From: Alphaproteobacteria bacterium
GTDB taxonomy: Bacteria; Pseudomonadota; Alphaproteobacteria; Rhodobacterales; Rhodobacteraceae
Assembly: GCA_030431485.1 (NCBI GenBank)
Contig: JAUIIR010000002.1
Coordinates: 62,001-126,000, forward strand
Direction of reading: 5' to 3'
DNA: 64,000 bases
Part shown: positions 49,235 to 59,533 of the stretch, in pieces
Numbering within the stretch: position 1 is the stretch's first letter
Layout: every line of letters begins with the position of its first letter
The notes under the pieces: model-generated
What the model saw: only the letters and a program-made list of their open reading frames with translations
The model's database searches: none
Told to the model about the DNA's origin: nothing
Made by a program: the position numbers and the translations under genes

Positions 49235-50632
49235 TCAGCCGTCCGTCAACGCGCCGTTAACCCATTCGCCGGTAGCCGTCTCACCTGACGCATAGCGCAT
49301 GGTGCCGGAGCCCTGACGTTTGCCATCAAGGAACGTGCCCTCGTAAACATCTCCGTTGGCATAGGTCGCGGTCCCCTGACCGCTGATCTCGCCATTCTGC
49401 CAGTCCCCGACATATCTGAACCCGTCGGTCATGGTGATTTCCCCCTGACCGTGACGCTGGCCGCCTTCGAACTGGCCGACATACACCGTACCATCCGTAT
49501 ACGTCGCGGTGCCCTGACCGTGGCGCTGACCGTCTTGCCACTCACCTTCGTACTTGTAGCCATCCGGATAGGTCATCACACCATATCCGTGATTGCGCGC
49601 GTTGCGGAACGCGCCCTCGTAGACCAGCCCATTGGCATAGACCGCGCGGCCCTTGCCGTCGATCACGCCATCGACCCAAGCACCCTCATAGGTCGAGCCA
49701 TCGGGATAGGTGATCTTGCCCTCACCATTAGCCAGATCGCCACGGAACTGGCCTTCGTAAACCGACCCGTCGGGATAGGTGACTTTGCCCATGCCTGCGA
49801 TCTGTCCGGCGACCCAAGCGCCTTCATAGCGATAGCCATCCGTGCCGATGAACGTGCCTTGCCCGTGGCGCAGATCGTCTTTGAACTCGCCCTCGTAGAC
49901 GTCTCCATTCGCATAGAGCACTTTGCCTTGACCATCGCGGCGGCCCGCCACCAATTGCCCCTCATAGACATCGCCATTGGACTGCGTCAGGGTGCCGATC
50001 CCGTCGATCTGACCGTCTTTCCACATGCCGTCATAGATGAGCCCATCTGGCATGGTCAGCTTGCCCTGTCCTTCGCGGTCGCCATCTGCAACACGGCCCT
50101 CGTAGACCGATCCGTCAGGATAGGTGATCGTGCCGTTGCCTTCCTTGACACCGTTTATCCAGTCGCCTTCGTAAACATAGCCTCCGGGGCTTTGCATCGT
50201 GCCGCGTCCGTGGTGCAGTGCGTTGCGGAACGACCCTTCATAGCGCACACCATTTGCATAAAGCGCCACGCCCTGCCCGGTGATTTTACCGTCGAGCCAT
50301 GACCCTTCATAGGTCGACCCGTCCGCAAAGACGATCTTGCCGATCCCTTCGGGCTTGCCCTTGGCGAATTGGCCTTCGTAGACCGACCCGTTCGGAAATC
50401 GCGCAACGCCGTCGCCCCTAATTTCGCCCTCAACCCAGTCGCCGGTATATTCGTACCCGTTGGGTAGCCGATACGTGCCTGTACCGTGCTGCAATCCGTT
50501 CAGGAAGGTGCCCTCGTACACGCCCCCATCATCATATTGCTTGGTCTGCACCTCGCCGTCCTGCGCGCCAACGCCTTGTGCGATCAAAAGTGCGAAGGAC
50601 GCACCCAGAATGACTTTGCTGCCCGGTCTCAT
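49235..50632 (-). CDS. Exported MORN-repeat protein (18 full 23-aa units plus a partial one)
   Basis: Signal peptide plus tandem YEGxFxxGxxxGxGxxxYxDG units. Confidence 0.92.
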   Translation of the reverse strand: MRPGSKVILGASFALLIAQGVGAQDGEVQTKQYDDGGVYEGTFLNGLQHGTGTYRLPNGYEYTGDWVEGEIRGDGVARFPNGSVYEGQFAKGKPEGIGKIVFADGSTYEGSWLDGKITGQGVALYANGVRYEGSFRNALHHGRGTMQSPGGYVYEGDWINGVKEGNGTITYPDGSVYEGRVADGDREGQGKLTMPDGLIYDGMWKDGQIDGIGTLTQSNGDVYEGQLVAGRRDGQGKVLYANGDVYEGEFKDDLRHGQGTFIGTDGYRYEGAWVAGQIAGMGKVTYPDGSVYEGQFRGDLANGEGKITYPDGSTYEGAWVDGVIDGKGRAVYANGLVYEGAFRNARNHGYGVMTYPDGYKYEGEWQDGQRHGQGTATYTDGTVYVGQFEGGQRHGQGEITMTDGFRYVGDWQNGEISGQGTATYANGDVYEGTFLDGKRQGSGTMRYASGETATGEWVNGALTDG

Positions 50633-50787
50633 TTATTCGGTATCCCACTCATGTCCGTTGCCATGACCCTGTGCGGGAAACCTAAGCGACACGGCGGGGT
50701 CAGACAACGTCTTATCCCACAAGATGCTTTCCCTCGCGCGGGGTTCTGCTATGTCACCCGCGATATCGGGAAAGGAAGGACCGCCCC

Positions 50788-52449
50788 ATGTCGGACCGGT
50801 TTCGCATCACTCTGGCGCAGTTGAACCCCACCGTGGGCGACCTTGCAGGCAACGCCGCAAAGGCCCGCGCCGCGTGGGAAGAGGGCAAGGCCGCAGGCGC
50901 CGATCTTGTTGCCCTGCCTGAGATGTTCATCACCGGGTATCAAGCCCAGGACCTGATCATCAAACCTGCTTTTGTCGCTGCGGCACAGGCAGAACTGACT
51001 GCGCTGGCCGAAGCGTGTGCCGAAGGTCCGGCGCTTGCCATTGGTGGTCCAAGTGTTGGCGAAGACCTCAAACTGCACAACAGCTACTTCGTGCTTCAGG
51101 GCGGCAAAATCGCCTCAACCGTGCACAAGTACTTTCTGCCGAACTTCAACGTCTTCGACGAAGTACGCCTGTTCTCTCGGGACATGATGCAGGGGCCGGT
51201 TTCGGTAAACGGCGTGCGCATCGGGATGCCCATCTGCGAAGACGCTTGGTATCCCGACGTGGTCGAAGCGCATGAAGAAAGCGGCGCGGAATTCATCCTT
51301 GTGCCCAATGGTTCGCCCTATTTCCGCGACAAATTTGAAACCCGTTTGAACCACATGGTTGCGCGCGTCGTGGAAAGCGGATTGCCGCTTATCTACCTCA
51401 ACATGGTTGGTGGTCAGGACGATCAGGTCTTTGACGGCGGGTCGTTTGCCCTAAATCGCGGCGGCGTACCTGCAGTCCAACTGCCGATCTTCGACGAAGT
51501 GATCAGCCATGTCGATCTTGAACGGCAAGACGACGGTTGGCACGTACTCGATGGAGATTTCACGACCCATCCGGAATCGATGGAACAGGATTACCGCGTC
51601 ATGGTTACCGCACTGCGGGACTACATGGCGAAGACGGGGTTCAAGAAGGTGCTTCTTGGTCTGTCCGGTGGGATCGACAGTGCCATCGTGGCAACCATCG
51701 CGGTCGATGCCTTGGGTGCAGAGAACGTCCGCTGCGTGATGCTGCCGTCGGAATATACCTCGCAAGGATCGCTGGATGATGCCAAGGACGTGGCGGAAAA
51801 CCTAGGCTGCCGCTACGATTTTTTACCAATTGGTAAAACCCGTGACGCGGTGACCGAAACGCTGGCTCCGCTGTTCGAAGGCACTCAGCCCGGTCTGACC
51901 GAAGAAAACATCCAGTCCCGCATCCGGGGACTGCTGCTCATGGCGCTCAGCAACAAGTTCGGCGAGATGCTTTTGACCACCGGCAACAAGTCCGAGGTCG
52001 CGGTGGGATATGCCACGATCTACGGCGATATGGCGGGCGGCTACAATCCGATCAAGGATATGTACAAGACCCGCGTATTCGACTGCTGCCGCTGGCGCAA
52101 TACGAACCACCGCGACTGGATGATGGGGCCAGAGAGTGCGGTGATACCCGACGCGATCATCACCAAACCACCCTCGGCAGAGTTGCGCGCGGATCAGAAG
52201 GACAGTGACTCGCTGCCCGATTATCCGATTCTTGATGGTATCCTGCAGATTCTCGTCGACGAAGACGGCTCCATAGCGGATTGCGTCGCCGCCGGATATG
52301 ACCGCGCGGATGCCAAGAAGATCGAGCACCTGCTTTACATCAGCGAATACAAGCGCTTCCAATCCGCCCCCGGCGCACGCCTTTCGAAACGCGCCTTCTG
52401 GCTGGATCGGCGCTATCCGATTGTGAACCGCTGGCGCGACCCAAGCTAA
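50788..52449 (+). CDS. nadE: Glutamine-dependent NAD+ synthetase
   Basis: N-terminal nitrilase-like amidase domain (LPEMFITGYQAQDL, PICEDAW) and VLLGLSGGIDSAIVATIA. Confidence 0.95.
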   Translation: MSDRFRITLAQLNPTVGDLAGNAAKARAAWEEGKAAGADLVALPEMFITGYQAQDLIIKPAFVAAAQAELTALAEACAEGPALAIGGPSVGEDLKLHNSYFVLQGGKIASTVHKYFLPNFNVFDEVRLFSRDMMQGPVSVNGVRIGMPICEDAWYPDVVEAHEESGAEFILVPNGSPYFRDKFETRLNHMVARVVESGLPLIYLNMVGGQDDQVFDGGSFALNRGGVPAVQLPIFDEVISHVDLERQDDGWHVLDGDFTTHPESMEQDYRVMVTALRDYMAKTGFKKVLLGLSGGIDSAIVATIAVDALGAENVRCVMLPSEYTSQGSLDDAKDVAENLGCRYDFLPIGKTRDAVTETLAPLFEGTQPGLTEENIQSRIRGLLLMALSNKFGEMLLTTGNKSEVAVGYATIYGDMAGGYNPIKDMYKTRVFDCCRWRNTNHRDWMMGPESAVIPDAIITKPPSAELRADQKDSDSLPDYPILDGILQILVDEDGSIADCVAAGYDRADAKKIEHLLYISEYKRFQSAPGARLSKRAFWLDRRYPIVNRWRDPS

Positions 52450-52466
52450 GGGCCGCGCCGCATCGG

Positions 52467-53561
52467 TCAGCTTGCCTTGAGAACACCGCGCTCGATCTGG
52501 TCAGCCTCAATGCTCTCGAAGAGCGCTTTGAAGTTGCCTTCCCCGAAGCCGTCATCGCCTTTGCGTTGGATGAATTCGAAAAAGATCGGCCCAATCACGG
52601 TTTTCGAGAAGATCTGAAGCAGGATGCGGGTTTCGCCACCACCGACCACACCTTCGCCGTCGATCAGGATGCCGTGTTTCTTCATACGGTCGAGCGGTTC
52701 TTCATGGCCGACCACACGCTCTTTGCTGAGATCATAGTAGGTATCCGGCGGCGCAGGCATGAACTTGAGGCCACGCCCTGCGATCTCATCCACTGCGTCG
52801 TAGATATCGCGCGCACCCACCGCGATGTGTTGGATGCCTTCGCCCTTGTACCGCTTGAGATATTCAACGATCTGCCCGGTCTCGCCCCGGTCCTCGTTGA
52901 TCGGGATGCGGATGCGCCCGCAAGGTGACGTCAGCGCGCGGCTTAGCAGACCTGTGTATTTGCCTTCGATGTCAAAAAAGCGGATTTCTTTGAAGCCAAA
53001 AATCTTGCCGTAGAAGTTGAACCACGTGTCCATGTTGCCCTTGTGGACGTTGTGGGTCAGGTGGTCGAGGTAATGGAAGCCGACACCTTCGGGGTTGGCT
53101 GTGGACACCCAGTTGAATTCGTCGTTGTAGGGATTCTGGCCGTAGTATTTGTCGATGAAGTAGATGAGCGACCCACCGATGCCGACAATCGCGGGAACAT
53201 CCATCGCCTTGTCGTCGCCGTCATAGGGTGTCGCGCCAAGCATCACTGCCCGGTCATAGGCGTGTTTCGCATCAACCACCCGCCAGCCCATCGATGGAGC
53301 ACACGGGCCGTGCTCTTCGACAAACCGCATGGCCTGGCTGCCGGGTTCGTTGTTCAGGATGTAAGTGATGTCACCTTGCTGCCACAGCTCGATCTGCTTG
53401 GTCTTGTGCGTGGCGGTGTGGGTGTAGCCCATCTTGGTAAAAAGATCGCGCAAGGCGTCCGGATCGGGATGGGCGAATTCGACAAACTCGAACCCGTCGG
53501 TCCCGGCGGGATTGTCGTTGGTGATTTTGGCTTTCGGTGCATCGTGCGGGAACGGACCCAT
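52467..53561 (-). CDS. hppD: 4-hydroxyphenylpyruvate dioxygenase
   Basis: DHLTHNVHKGNMDTWFNFYGKIFGFKEIRFFDIEGKYTGLLSRALTSPCG, EGIQHIAVGARDIYD. Confidence 0.95.
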   Translation of the reverse strand: MGPFPHDAPKAKITNDNPAGTDGFEFVEFAHPDPDALRDLFTKMGYTHTATHKTKQIELWQQGDITYILNNEPGSQAMRFVEEHGPCAPSMGWRVVDAKHAYDRAVMLGATPYDGDDKAMDVPAIVGIGGSLIYFIDKYYGQNPYNDEFNWVSTANPEGVGFHYLDHLTHNVHKGNMDTWFNFYGKIFGFKEIRFFDIEGKYTGLLSRALTSPCGRIRIPINEDRGETGQIVEYLKRYKGEGIQHIAVGARDIYDAVDEIAGRGLKFMPAPPDTYYDLSKERVVGHEEPLDRMKKHGILIDGEGVVGGGETRILLQIFSKTVIGPIFFEFIQRKGDDGFGEGNFKALFESIEADQIERGVLKAS

Positions 53562-53673
53562 AGCATCCTCCTTAATTTGTGGAGAAAATAGCTCCAGCGC
53601 TCTGCGTCATGTGCTCATAGTTGGATAAGTTCAGAGAAATATATGCGTCGATATTGCATGTTTTCGGCTGAAC

Positions 53674-54156
53674 ATGCAAAATTTACGCATGACCTCACTC
53701 GACCCCAAAGATATCAAGCTTCTCGCGCGCCTCCAGAGAAACGGTCAGATCCCGGCGCAGGACCTGGCCGAAGAGCTTGGCATGTCGGCGTCACAGATCA
53801 GCCGCCGCCGGCAACGTCTTGAAGCGGAAGGCTACATTTTGGGCACACCGTGCCGGTTGAACCCGGAAAGGCTGGGACTGACGGTACAAGCCTTTATTCA
53901 GGTCGAAACCCGTGCGCAGAGCAACGGTACACATCAGGCCATCAAGCGGCTTGTGGCGAGCACTCCCGAGATCGTGGCTGCGTGGACGCTGACCGGAGAG
54001 GCAGACTACATTTTCCGGGTTTATTGCTCTGATCTCGCGGCGCTCAATCGGTTGGTGCAGGACGTGATTTTGCCGCACGATTCCATCGGCCGGGTGCACA
54101 GCCAGATCGTGATGGACCAGGTCAAGGACGACACCGCGCTGCCCCTGCCGCGCTGA
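53674..54156 (+). CDS. Lrp/AsnC family transcriptional regulator
   Basis: LDPKDIKLLARLQRNGQIPAQDLAEELGMSASQISRRRQRLE; divergent from hppD. Confidence 0.9.
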   Translation: MQNLRMTSLDPKDIKLLARLQRNGQIPAQDLAEELGMSASQISRRRQRLEAEGYILGTPCRLNPERLGLTVQAFIQVETRAQSNGTHQAIKRLVASTPEIVAAWTLTGEADYIFRVYCSDLAALNRLVQDVILPHDSIGRVHSQIVMDQVKDDTALPLPR

Positions 54157-54972
54157 TCAATCCACCTTCATGAAGCGCGCGCCGCCCGCCCGCTCGCCAA
54201 CGGTGACGCGCCGCGCTCCGGCCGACACCGGGGCACGGGCGGCATAGTTGCGCATGTCCTGCATCATGGCAGCGACGGTCGCCGGAAGCGCCATACCAAT
54301 CGCCTCCTTCTCAGAAGAGGGTGCGGTCGACATCATCGAGATCACTGACAGAATACGCAGGCGCCCCTGATCGTTGACGAAAACCGGCGCGCCGGATGAT
54401 CCGAAGGTCACGTCACAATCAAAGGTCATCACACCGCCGCGGTATGTCTGCTTATGACGGCACCCGGATTCGCGCTGAAGCGACGTGTTGCGACCGCGCC
54501 CGTAGGACACCAGCGTCACCGGTCCCAAGGACATCTGCCTATCATGAATGCGAAACGGTTCGGCCTCGGTGCCGAAGATCGGACGGTCCAGCCGCAACAG
54601 CGCCAGATCGGTGCGGACCTGATCGGTCAAGTCGCCGTTGATCGCGTCAAGATATCCCTCGGCCAGAACGATCCGCACGACTCGCCGGGTCGCGGCGGTG
54701 AACTCATGTGTCAAACCTGCAGAGAACCGCATGCGCTCTTTGGTCAAGACACGGCGCGCCTCCAGATCCACCACACAATGCGCGGCGGTCAGGACCATGT
54801 CCTTGGCGATGAGAGTGCCGGTGCAGGTGCCGACCTCGGTATCAAGACGCCCAACACCCTCCCATCCAAGCACTTCACCGCGATGATCCAGCCGGTCACG
54901 TTCTTGCGCCGAAATCATTGCAGGCATCGCAAGCAAAGCTGCGAGGCAGAGTCCAAGGATTGATCGCAACAT
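54157..54972 (-). CDS. Trypsin-like serine peptidase, exported
   Basis: GTLIAKDMVLTAAHCVVD, DVTFGSSGAPVFVNDQG. Confidence 0.9.
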   Translation of the reverse strand: MLRSILGLCLAALLAMPAMISAQERDRLDHRGEVLGWEGVGRLDTEVGTCTGTLIAKDMVLTAAHCVVDLEARRVLTKERMRFSAGLTHEFTAATRRVVRIVLAEGYLDAINGDLTDQVRTDLALLRLDRPIFGTEAEPFRIHDRQMSLGPVTLVSYGRGRNTSLQRESGCRHKQTYRGGVMTFDCDVTFGSSGAPVFVNDQGRLRILSVISMMSTAPSSEKEAIGMALPATVAAMMQDMRNYAARAPVSAGARRVTVGERAGGARFMKVD

Positions 54973-55053
54973 TCGCCGCCTTTTGTCGTACACTCTACCC
55001 AAAGTAGCAGCGCGACATGGCACAAGATGGGCGGTATTGCGACGAGACGCGGA

Positions 55054-55815
55054 CTACACAAACTGCTCGCGGATCAGTCGCTCCTCAAGCCCATGACCGG
55101 GATCAAATAGAACGCGGTGGGCAATCGAGGGCTCAGATCGGATATCGACCCGCACCACGTCACGCACGGCCCGGGCATCAGCCTCGGCCATGACCGGACG
55201 TTTGTCGGGGTCGAGCACATCAAACGTAACCTCGGCCGTCTTTGGCAAAAGTGCCCCCCGCCAGCGGCGCGGACGAAAGGCGGCCATCGCCGTCAGCGCC
55301 AGCACATCCGATCCGATGGGCAGAATCGGACCGTGGGCGGAATAATTGTACGCGGTCGATCCCGCAGGCGTGGCAACCAGTGCACCATCGCAAACGAGTT
55401 CGGACATACGCACCTTGCCATCCACACTGATCCGCAGCCTGGCCGCCTGCGGACCGGCACGCAGAAGTGAGACCTCGTTGATTGCCAAGGCCCTGTGTGT
55501 CTGGCCATCATGGCTTGTGGCGAGCATCGACAGCGGATTGATGACCTCTTCCTGCGCCTGCTGAAGACGCTCTTCGAGCCCGTGCTCGGAGTATTCGTTC
55601 ATCAGAAAGCCAACGGTTCCCCGGTTCATCCCGTAGACAGGCGCAGCCAGGTCCTGGGTCCGGTGCAGGGTGGAAAGCATGAACCCGTCGCCCCCCAGAG
55701 CCACAATCACATCCGCGCCATCCTCGTTGTGGTCGCCATAGCGCCGGGTCAGCCCGGCTTTGGCGGCTTGAGCAATCGGCGCCGGGCTGGCAGCAAACGC
55801 AATGCGCATGGACAT
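55054..55815 (-). CDS. nadK: NAD kinase
   Basis: [52 protein letters not shown] (partial motif). Confidence 0.93.
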   Translation of the reverse strand: MSMRIAFAASPAPIAQAAKAGLTRRYGDHNEDGADVIVALGGDGFMLSTLHRTQDLAAPVYGMNRGTVGFLMNEYSEHGLEERLQQAQEEVINPLSMLATSHDGQTHRALAINEVSLLRAGPQAARLRISVDGKVRMSELVCDGALVATPAGSTAYNYSAHGPILPIGSDVLALTAMAAFRPRRWRGALLPKTAEVTFDVLDPDKRPVMAEADARAVRDVVRVDIRSEPSIAHRVLFDPGHGLEERLIREQFV

Positions 55816-55985
55816 ACGGGTGGGTTCCTATCCGGGTCGTATGGTTCCGAAACAAGCACAAACGTCCGCTCTGCGCCAGACATGGCGCAGCTTTGTGTCG
55901 TGTGGTCGCTTTCCAACCTTTGCCTTTTGGCGCGACTCCTATACGTAATCGCCAACGTTTGACCCGCTTCAAGGAGGCCCTGCCC

Positions 55986-57281
55986 ATGAACGCCCCGCAC
56001 CGCGACACCGGTTTTTTCACCAAATCGCTGGCCGACAGCGACCCGGACCTGTTCCAGTCGATCACCGATGAGCTTGGCCGCCAGCGCGACGAGATCGAAC
56101 TGATCGCTTCCGAGAACATTGTCAGCCGCGCCGTGATGGAAGCGCAGGGCTCGGTGATGACCAACAAATATGCCGAGGGCTATCCGGGCCGCCGCTATTA
56201 CGGCGGCTGCCAGTTCGTCGACGTGGCCGAAAACCTTGCCATTGAGCGGGCGTGCCAGCTTTTCAACTGCGGCTTCGCCAACGTGCAGCCGAACTCCGGC
56301 TCTCAGGCAAACCAGGGTGTCTTTACCGCGCTCTTGCAGCCCGGTGACACGATCCTTGGCATGAGCCTCGATGCAGGTGGTCACCTGACCCACGGCGCGG
56401 CCCCGAACCAGTCGGGCAAGTGGTTCAACGCGATCCAGTACGGAGTGCGTCAGCAGGACAACATGCTGGACTACGATCAAGTTCAGGCGCTGGCCAATGA
56501 GCACAAACCGAAGCTGATCATCGCCGGTGGGTCGGCCATCCCGCGTCAGATCGACTTTGCCCGCATGCGCGAGATTGCCGACAGCGTGGGCGCGTATCTG
56601 CATGTGGACATGGCGCATTTTGCTGGTCTGGTCGCTGCGGGCGAACACCCCAGCCCGTTCCCGCATGCGCATGTCGCCACCACCACAACGCACAAAACCC
56701 TGCGCGGTCCGCGCGGCGGTATGATCCTGACGAATGACGAGGCGCTTGCCAAGAAGTTCAATTCGGCCATCTTCCCCGGCATTCAGGGCGGTCCGCTGAT
56801 GCATGTGATCGCGGCCAAGGCGGTTGCCTTTGGCGAAGCGCTGCGCCCCGAGTTCAAAACCTATCAGCAGAACGTCATCCGTAACGCGCAGGCGCTTTCG
56901 GATCAGCTGATCAAAGGCGGTCTGGACACCGTGACCCATGGCACCGACACCCATGTGGTTCTGGTGGACCTGCGCCCCAAAGGCGTGAAAGGCAACGCGA
57001 CCGAGAAGGCGCTGGGTCGCGCGCATATCACATGCAACAAGAACGGTGTGCCGTTCGATCCGGAAAAGCCAACGATCACGTCGGGCATCCGTCTGGGGTC
57101 ACCTGCTGGCACGACGCGCGGGTTCATGGAGGCCGAGTTCCGCCAGATCGCAGACTGGATCATCGAAGTGGTCGATGGACTTGCCGCCAATGGTGAGGAC
57201 GGCAACAGCGCGGTCGAGGACAAGGTTCGCGCCGAAGTGGCCGAACTGTGCGCCCGTTTCCCGATCTACCCCGATCTCTAA
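55986..57281 (+). CDS. glyA: Serine hydroxymethyltransferase
   Basis: [54 protein letters not shown]. Confidence 0.97.
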   Translation: MNAPHRDTGFFTKSLADSDPDLFQSITDELGRQRDEIELIASENIVSRAVMEAQGSVMTNKYAEGYPGRRYYGGCQFVDVAENLAIERACQLFNCGFANVQPNSGSQANQGVFTALLQPGDTILGMSLDAGGHLTHGAAPNQSGKWFNAIQYGVRQQDNMLDYDQVQALANEHKPKLIIAGGSAIPRQIDFARMREIADSVGAYLHVDMAHFAGLVAAGEHPSPFPHAHVATTTTHKTLRGPRGGMILTNDEALAKKFNSAIFPGIQGGPLMHVIAAKAVAFGEALRPEFKTYQQNVIRNAQALSDQLIKGGLDTVTHGTDTHVVLVDLRPKGVKGNATEKALGRAHITCNKNGVPFDPEKPTITSGIRLGSPAGTTRGFMEAEFRQIADWIIEVVDGLAANGEDGNSAVEDKVRAEVAELCARFPIYPDL

Positions 57282-57300
57282 GATTTTATGGCGCGACCCA

Positions 57301-57322
57301 AGATTCTTCGTACGAAGAATCT
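57301..57322. repeat. 22-bp perfect palindrome downstream of glyA
   Basis: AGATTCTTCGTACGAAGAATCT. Confidence 0.8.
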
Positions 57323-57443
57323 CGGGCCAACCCGTAAAGATTTGAAGAACAGATATGCGCGCCCGGGCACTGGTGCGCATTTTTTCTGCCCTAAGGTCAT
57401 TCCACGGGTTTTCTTTCACAATTTGCGGCGTATAGTCCGCGGC

Positions 57444-57530
57444 ATGACAGGTCAGGCACATATCGCTTCACACATGCGCTCTAGCGCGCCGCTTGTGCTG
57501 GCCATCCGTCTTCTCCTAATCCGCCTCTGA
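57444..57530 (+). CDS. Putative leucine leader peptide (28 aa, or 18 aa from 57474)
   Basis: MTGQAHIASHMRSSAPLVLAIRLLLIRL, Leu/Ile/Val/Arg-rich end upstream of cupin-leuA. Confidence 0.65.
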   Translation: MTGQAHIASHMRSSAPLVLAIRLLLIRL

Positions 57531-57560
57531 GCGCGGCCGATCGGCGCGACCGCTCAGAGG
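57524..57560 (+). promoter_or_regulatory. Attenuator-type hairpin overlapping the leader peptide stop
   Basis: CCTCTGAGCG...CGCTCAGAGG perfect 10-bp stem, with nested GCCGATCGGC palindrome in the loop. Confidence 0.55.
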
Positions 57561-57600
57561 ATGCCCGTGACGCGCCGACGCACCCGGATTGGAAAGACCC

Positions 57601-57957
57601 ATGAACAAAATCAACCTCGCTGAAAAGCTGGCCCAATTTTCAAGCCATTGGGACCCGCATGTCATTGCAAGTTACAATGGCAACGACGTGATGGTGGTAA
57701 AACTCTCGGGAGAATTTCCCTTCCACAAGCACGACAACACTGACGATTTCTTCCTCGTTATTTCAGGTGAAGTCGTCATGGACTACGAGAATGCGCCCTC
57801 GGTGACATTTGGACCGGGCGAATTGGTTATCGTGCCGAAAGGCACCGTCCACCGCCCACGCGCCAACACCGAGGCATACGTGTTGTTAATCGAACCATCG
57901 GGCGAGCCGAATACCGGCGACAGCGGTGTAACACCGGCCGCAAAGCCTGCGATCTAA
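57601..57957 (+). CDS. Cupin domain protein
   Basis: FPFHKHDNTDDFFLVISGEVVMDYENAPSVTFGPGELVIVPKGTVHRPRA. Confidence 0.9.
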   Translation: MNKINLAEKLAQFSSHWDPHVIASYNGNDVMVVKLSGEFPFHKHDNTDDFFLVISGEVVMDYENAPSVTFGPGELVIVPKGTVHRPRANTEAYVLLIEPSGEPNTGDSGVTPAAKPAI

Positions 57958-57968
57958 GGACCAAACAC

Positions 57969-59528
57969 ATGACAGACGACAAGAACAGAGTTGTCATCTT
58001 CGACACCACTTTGCGCGACGGTGAACAATCACCGGGAGCCACCATGACCCATGACGAAAAGCTCGAGATTGCCGAGCTTCTGGATGACATGGGCGTCGAC
58101 ATCATCGAAGCCGGGTTTCCCATTGCCTCCGAAGGCGATTTCCGCGCGGTGAGCGAAATTGCCCAACGCTCCAATAATGCGGTGATCTGCGGCCTCGCGC
58201 GGGCGCAATTGCCAGATATCGACCGCTGCTGGGAAGCGGTGCGCCACGCTGCCAAGCCGCGCATCCACACGTTCATCGGCACCTCGCCGCTGCACCGGGC
58301 CATTCCGAACCTCACGCAGGACGAGATGGCGGAACGGATCGAACAGACCGTGACCCATGCGCGCAACCTTTGCGACAACGTGCAGTGGTCGCCGATGGAT
58401 GCGACGCGCACCGAATGGGATTACCTTTGCCGTGTGGTTGAGATTGCGATCAAGTCCGGTGCGACCACGATCAACATCCCCGACACGGTCGGCTACACTG
58501 CGCCGGTGGAAAGCGCCGATCTGATCCGCCGGTTGATCGAAACCGTCCCCGGCGCGGATGAGGTGGTCTTCGCCACCCATTGCCACAACGATCTTGGCAT
58601 GGCGACAGCCAACGCGCTCGCCGCGGTCGCTGGCGGCGCGCGGCAGATTGAATGCACAATTAACGGTCTCGGTGAGCGTGCGGGCAATACCGCACTTGAA
58701 GAGGTGGTGATGGCGCTCAAGGTGCGGCACGACATCATGCCCTACCACACCGGCATCGACACTCGGAAGATCATGCATATCTCGCGCCGCGTGGCGACGG
58801 TGTCGGGCTTCCCGGTGCAATTCAACAAAGCCATCGTCGGCAAAAACGCCTTTGCGCACGAGAGCGGCATCCACCAGGACGGCATGCTCAAGAACGCCGA
58901 GACGTTCGAGATCATGCGTCCCGAGGATGTCGGCATCGCAGGCACATCGTTGCCCTTGGGCAAACACTCGGGCCGGGCTGCGCTGCGCGCCAAGCTCAAG
59001 GAATTGGGTGTGGATGTTGGGGACAACCAGCTCAAAGATATTTTTGTCCGCTTCAAGGATCTCGCCGACCGGAAGAAAGAGGTCTTCGACGACGACATCC
59101 TCGCGCTTGTGACGGCAACAACCGAAGGCGACGACGCCCTGCAGTTGGTTAACCTCAAGGTGGTCTGCGGAACTGGTGGACCGGCTGAAGCAACGCTTGA
59201 AATGGAGATCAACGGCGAGGACAAATCTGCGGTCAGCGAAGGCGATGGACCGGTGGATGCCACCTTCAAGGCGATCCGCATGCTGCATCCGAACAAAGCG
59301 CGCCTGCAGTTGTACCAAGTGCACGCAGTTACCGAAGGCACTGACGCACAGGCGACGGTTAGTGTACGGCTGGAAGAGGACGGCATGATCGCCACCGGGC
59401 AGTCAGCGGATACCGACACCGTGGTGGCGTCGGCCAAGGCCTATATTCATGCGCTCAACCGGTTGATCGTGCGGCGCGGCAAAACCGGCAAGGACGTCAA
59501 GGAAATCTCGTACCGGGATGTGACCTAA
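57969..59528 (+). CDS. leuA: 2-isopropylmalate synthase
   Basis: IFDTTLRDGEQSPGATMTHDEKLEIAELLDDMGVDIIEAGFP, THCHNDLGMATANALAAV. Confidence 0.96.
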   Translation: MTDDKNRVVIFDTTLRDGEQSPGATMTHDEKLEIAELLDDMGVDIIEAGFPIASEGDFRAVSEIAQRSNNAVICGLARAQLPDIDRCWEAVRHAAKPRIHTFIGTSPLHRAIPNLTQDEMAERIEQTVTHARNLCDNVQWSPMDATRTEWDYLCRVVEIAIKSGATTINIPDTVGYTAPVESADLIRRLIETVPGADEVVFATHCHNDLGMATANALAAVAGGARQIECTINGLGERAGNTALEEVVMALKVRHDIMPYHTGIDTRKIMHISRRVATVSGFPVQFNKAIVGKNAFAHESGIHQDGMLKNAETFEIMRPEDVGIAGTSLPLGKHSGRAALRAKLKELGVDVGDNQLKDIFVRFKDLADRKKEVFDDDILALVTATTEGDDALQLVNLKVVCGTGGPAEATLEMEINGEDKSAVSEGDGPVDATFKAIRMLHPNKARLQLYQVHAVTEGTDAQATVSVRLEEDGMIATGQSADTDTVVASAKAYIHALNRLIVRRGKTGKDVKEISYRDVT

Positions 59529-59533
59529 GTCCC

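Noticed and set aside
49451-50302. 283-aa plus-strand ORF with internal repeats
   Set aside because: Repeat pattern is the mirror of the MORN units on the minus strand.
49235-50632. CRISPR-like periodicity (about 69 bp)
   Set aside because: Period equals 23 codons of an intact coding frame (MORN units); there are no spacers and no cas genes.
55749-57026. 425-aa minus-strand ORF
   Set aside because: Antisense to glyA and overlaps nadK; no protein-like motifs.
58029-59324. 431-aa minus-strand ORF
   Set aside because: Antisense to leuA; spurious high-GC frame.
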